17,267 bases of DNA from Isohypsibius dastychi (taxonomy: Eukaryota; Tardigrada; Eutardigrada; Parachela; Isohypsibiidae). This document shows, piece by piece, positions 16,782 to 17,267 of the stretch (within the stretch, counting starts at the first letter, position 1; each line of letters begins with the position of its first letter). Under the pieces are notes generated by a model. It ran no database searches and was not told the DNA's origin. It worked only from the letters and a program-made list of their open reading frames with translations. The position numbers were made by a program, and so were the translations under genes. The stretch covers positions 1 to 17,267 of the forward strand of contig JAQIWT010000604.1 of the NCBI GenBank assembly GCA_034696485.1, given 5' to 3'.

Positions 16782-17267
16782 ATACTTCTTTTATTTGATG
16801 ACTTATTTTGTCGTATTATAATTTCTAATGAATGTATTATTCTGGAATTTTTTCCATGCATATCCATTCATTGACATTATTAGTTCCGGGGATTAAAATA
16901 TTTCATGTTAACCTCTTCATACAATATTTCATTTTGTGATTAGTTATGATTTTCAATATTTCCCGAAAGATTGCATATGTTGCACCAAAAGTGGTCCAAA
17001 TTACTGTACATTATGAGTTTTCGGTGTTGTTTTGAAGGTTCACGAATTTTTGAATCTCAAAACAATTTTTCATATCAAAAAAATGTATTTCCAAACAGAA
17101 TTTTGTGTTTTCAGTGTTTTTTGAAGAAATTATGGAAATTCAATATTCCATACTTTGAAATATTATTTTTGATTTCGAACATAGAATTTTGCTCTACACT
17201 CTGAGATGATGAACGGTGTGGAGGTGGTTGAACCTTGTTGTGGGGAAGGTTGACTGGGCTTTTTGCT
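16782..17267. other. No gene seen; A/T-rich to about 17200
   Basis: Long A/T-rich stretch. The open frame at 16971-17204 is rich in Phe, Ile and Lys because of composition. The last 60 bases (GATGATGAACGGTGTGGAGG and on) become G-rich, possibly the edge of another feature. Confidence 0.35.

Noticed and set aside
16971-17204. 77-residue ORF at the right end
   Set aside because: Phe/Ile/Lys composition reflects A/T richness; no splice, promoter or poly(A) support.

Overview
The window looks like eukaryotic, invertebrate-type DNA, most likely from a nematode. I infer this from short canonical GT-AG introns (71-212 bases) with TTTTCAG-type 3' splice sites, AATAAA signals, small multi-exon genes, and the mix of mobile elements: a tyrosine-recombinase retrotransposon, a Polinton/Maverick capsid relic and a THAP-domain fragment. 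No tRNA, rRNA, CRISPR array or bacterial-style operon was seen. The species is not identified.

Layout. 1 to about 1646: the right-hand part of a DIRS/Ngaro/PAT-type retroelement (end of RNase H, tyrosine recombinase, then the B1-A2-B2 split direct repeats). 2085-3532: a possible DNA transposon bounded by a 12-bp inverted repeat. It contains C/G homopolymer arms and an exon coding the C-terminal half of a THAP-like domain. 3645-3840: GAATC-rich degenerate repeats. 4200-4745 (-): a decayed arginine methyltransferase gene that still shows splice sites. 4797-5484 (+): a two-exon charged coiled-coil protein. 5680-6460 (-): a broken Fic-domain gene. 6811-8608 (+): a TATA-like box, a broken reading frame and an intact unknown 161-residue ORF with a poly(A) signal. 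About 8900-9963 (-): a heavily broken Polinton/Maverick minor-capsid gene. 9964-12200: little that can be supported. 12265-12518 (+): last exon of a single-pass membrane protein. 12816-13573 (+): two coding-like exons, one with an in-frame TGA. 13797-14067 (-): an unknown exon behind a TATA box. 14253-14441: a regular array of palindromic TGAC/GTCA and CRE motifs. 14536-15079 (+): a broken unknown gene. 15132-15356 (+): an unknown exon. 16247-16781 (+): an apparently intact four-exon gene for a small basic protein.

Overall this is a mosaic of mobile-element relics and decayed genes with a few plausible live small genes. No multi-gene pathway is evident. The most informative items are the retroelement terminus, the capsid relic, the Fic relic with an altered active-site motif, the roughly 52-bp periodic CRE/palindrome array at an apparently bidirectional promoter, and the clean small gene at the right end. 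All calls come from reading and translating by eye; nothing was searched.
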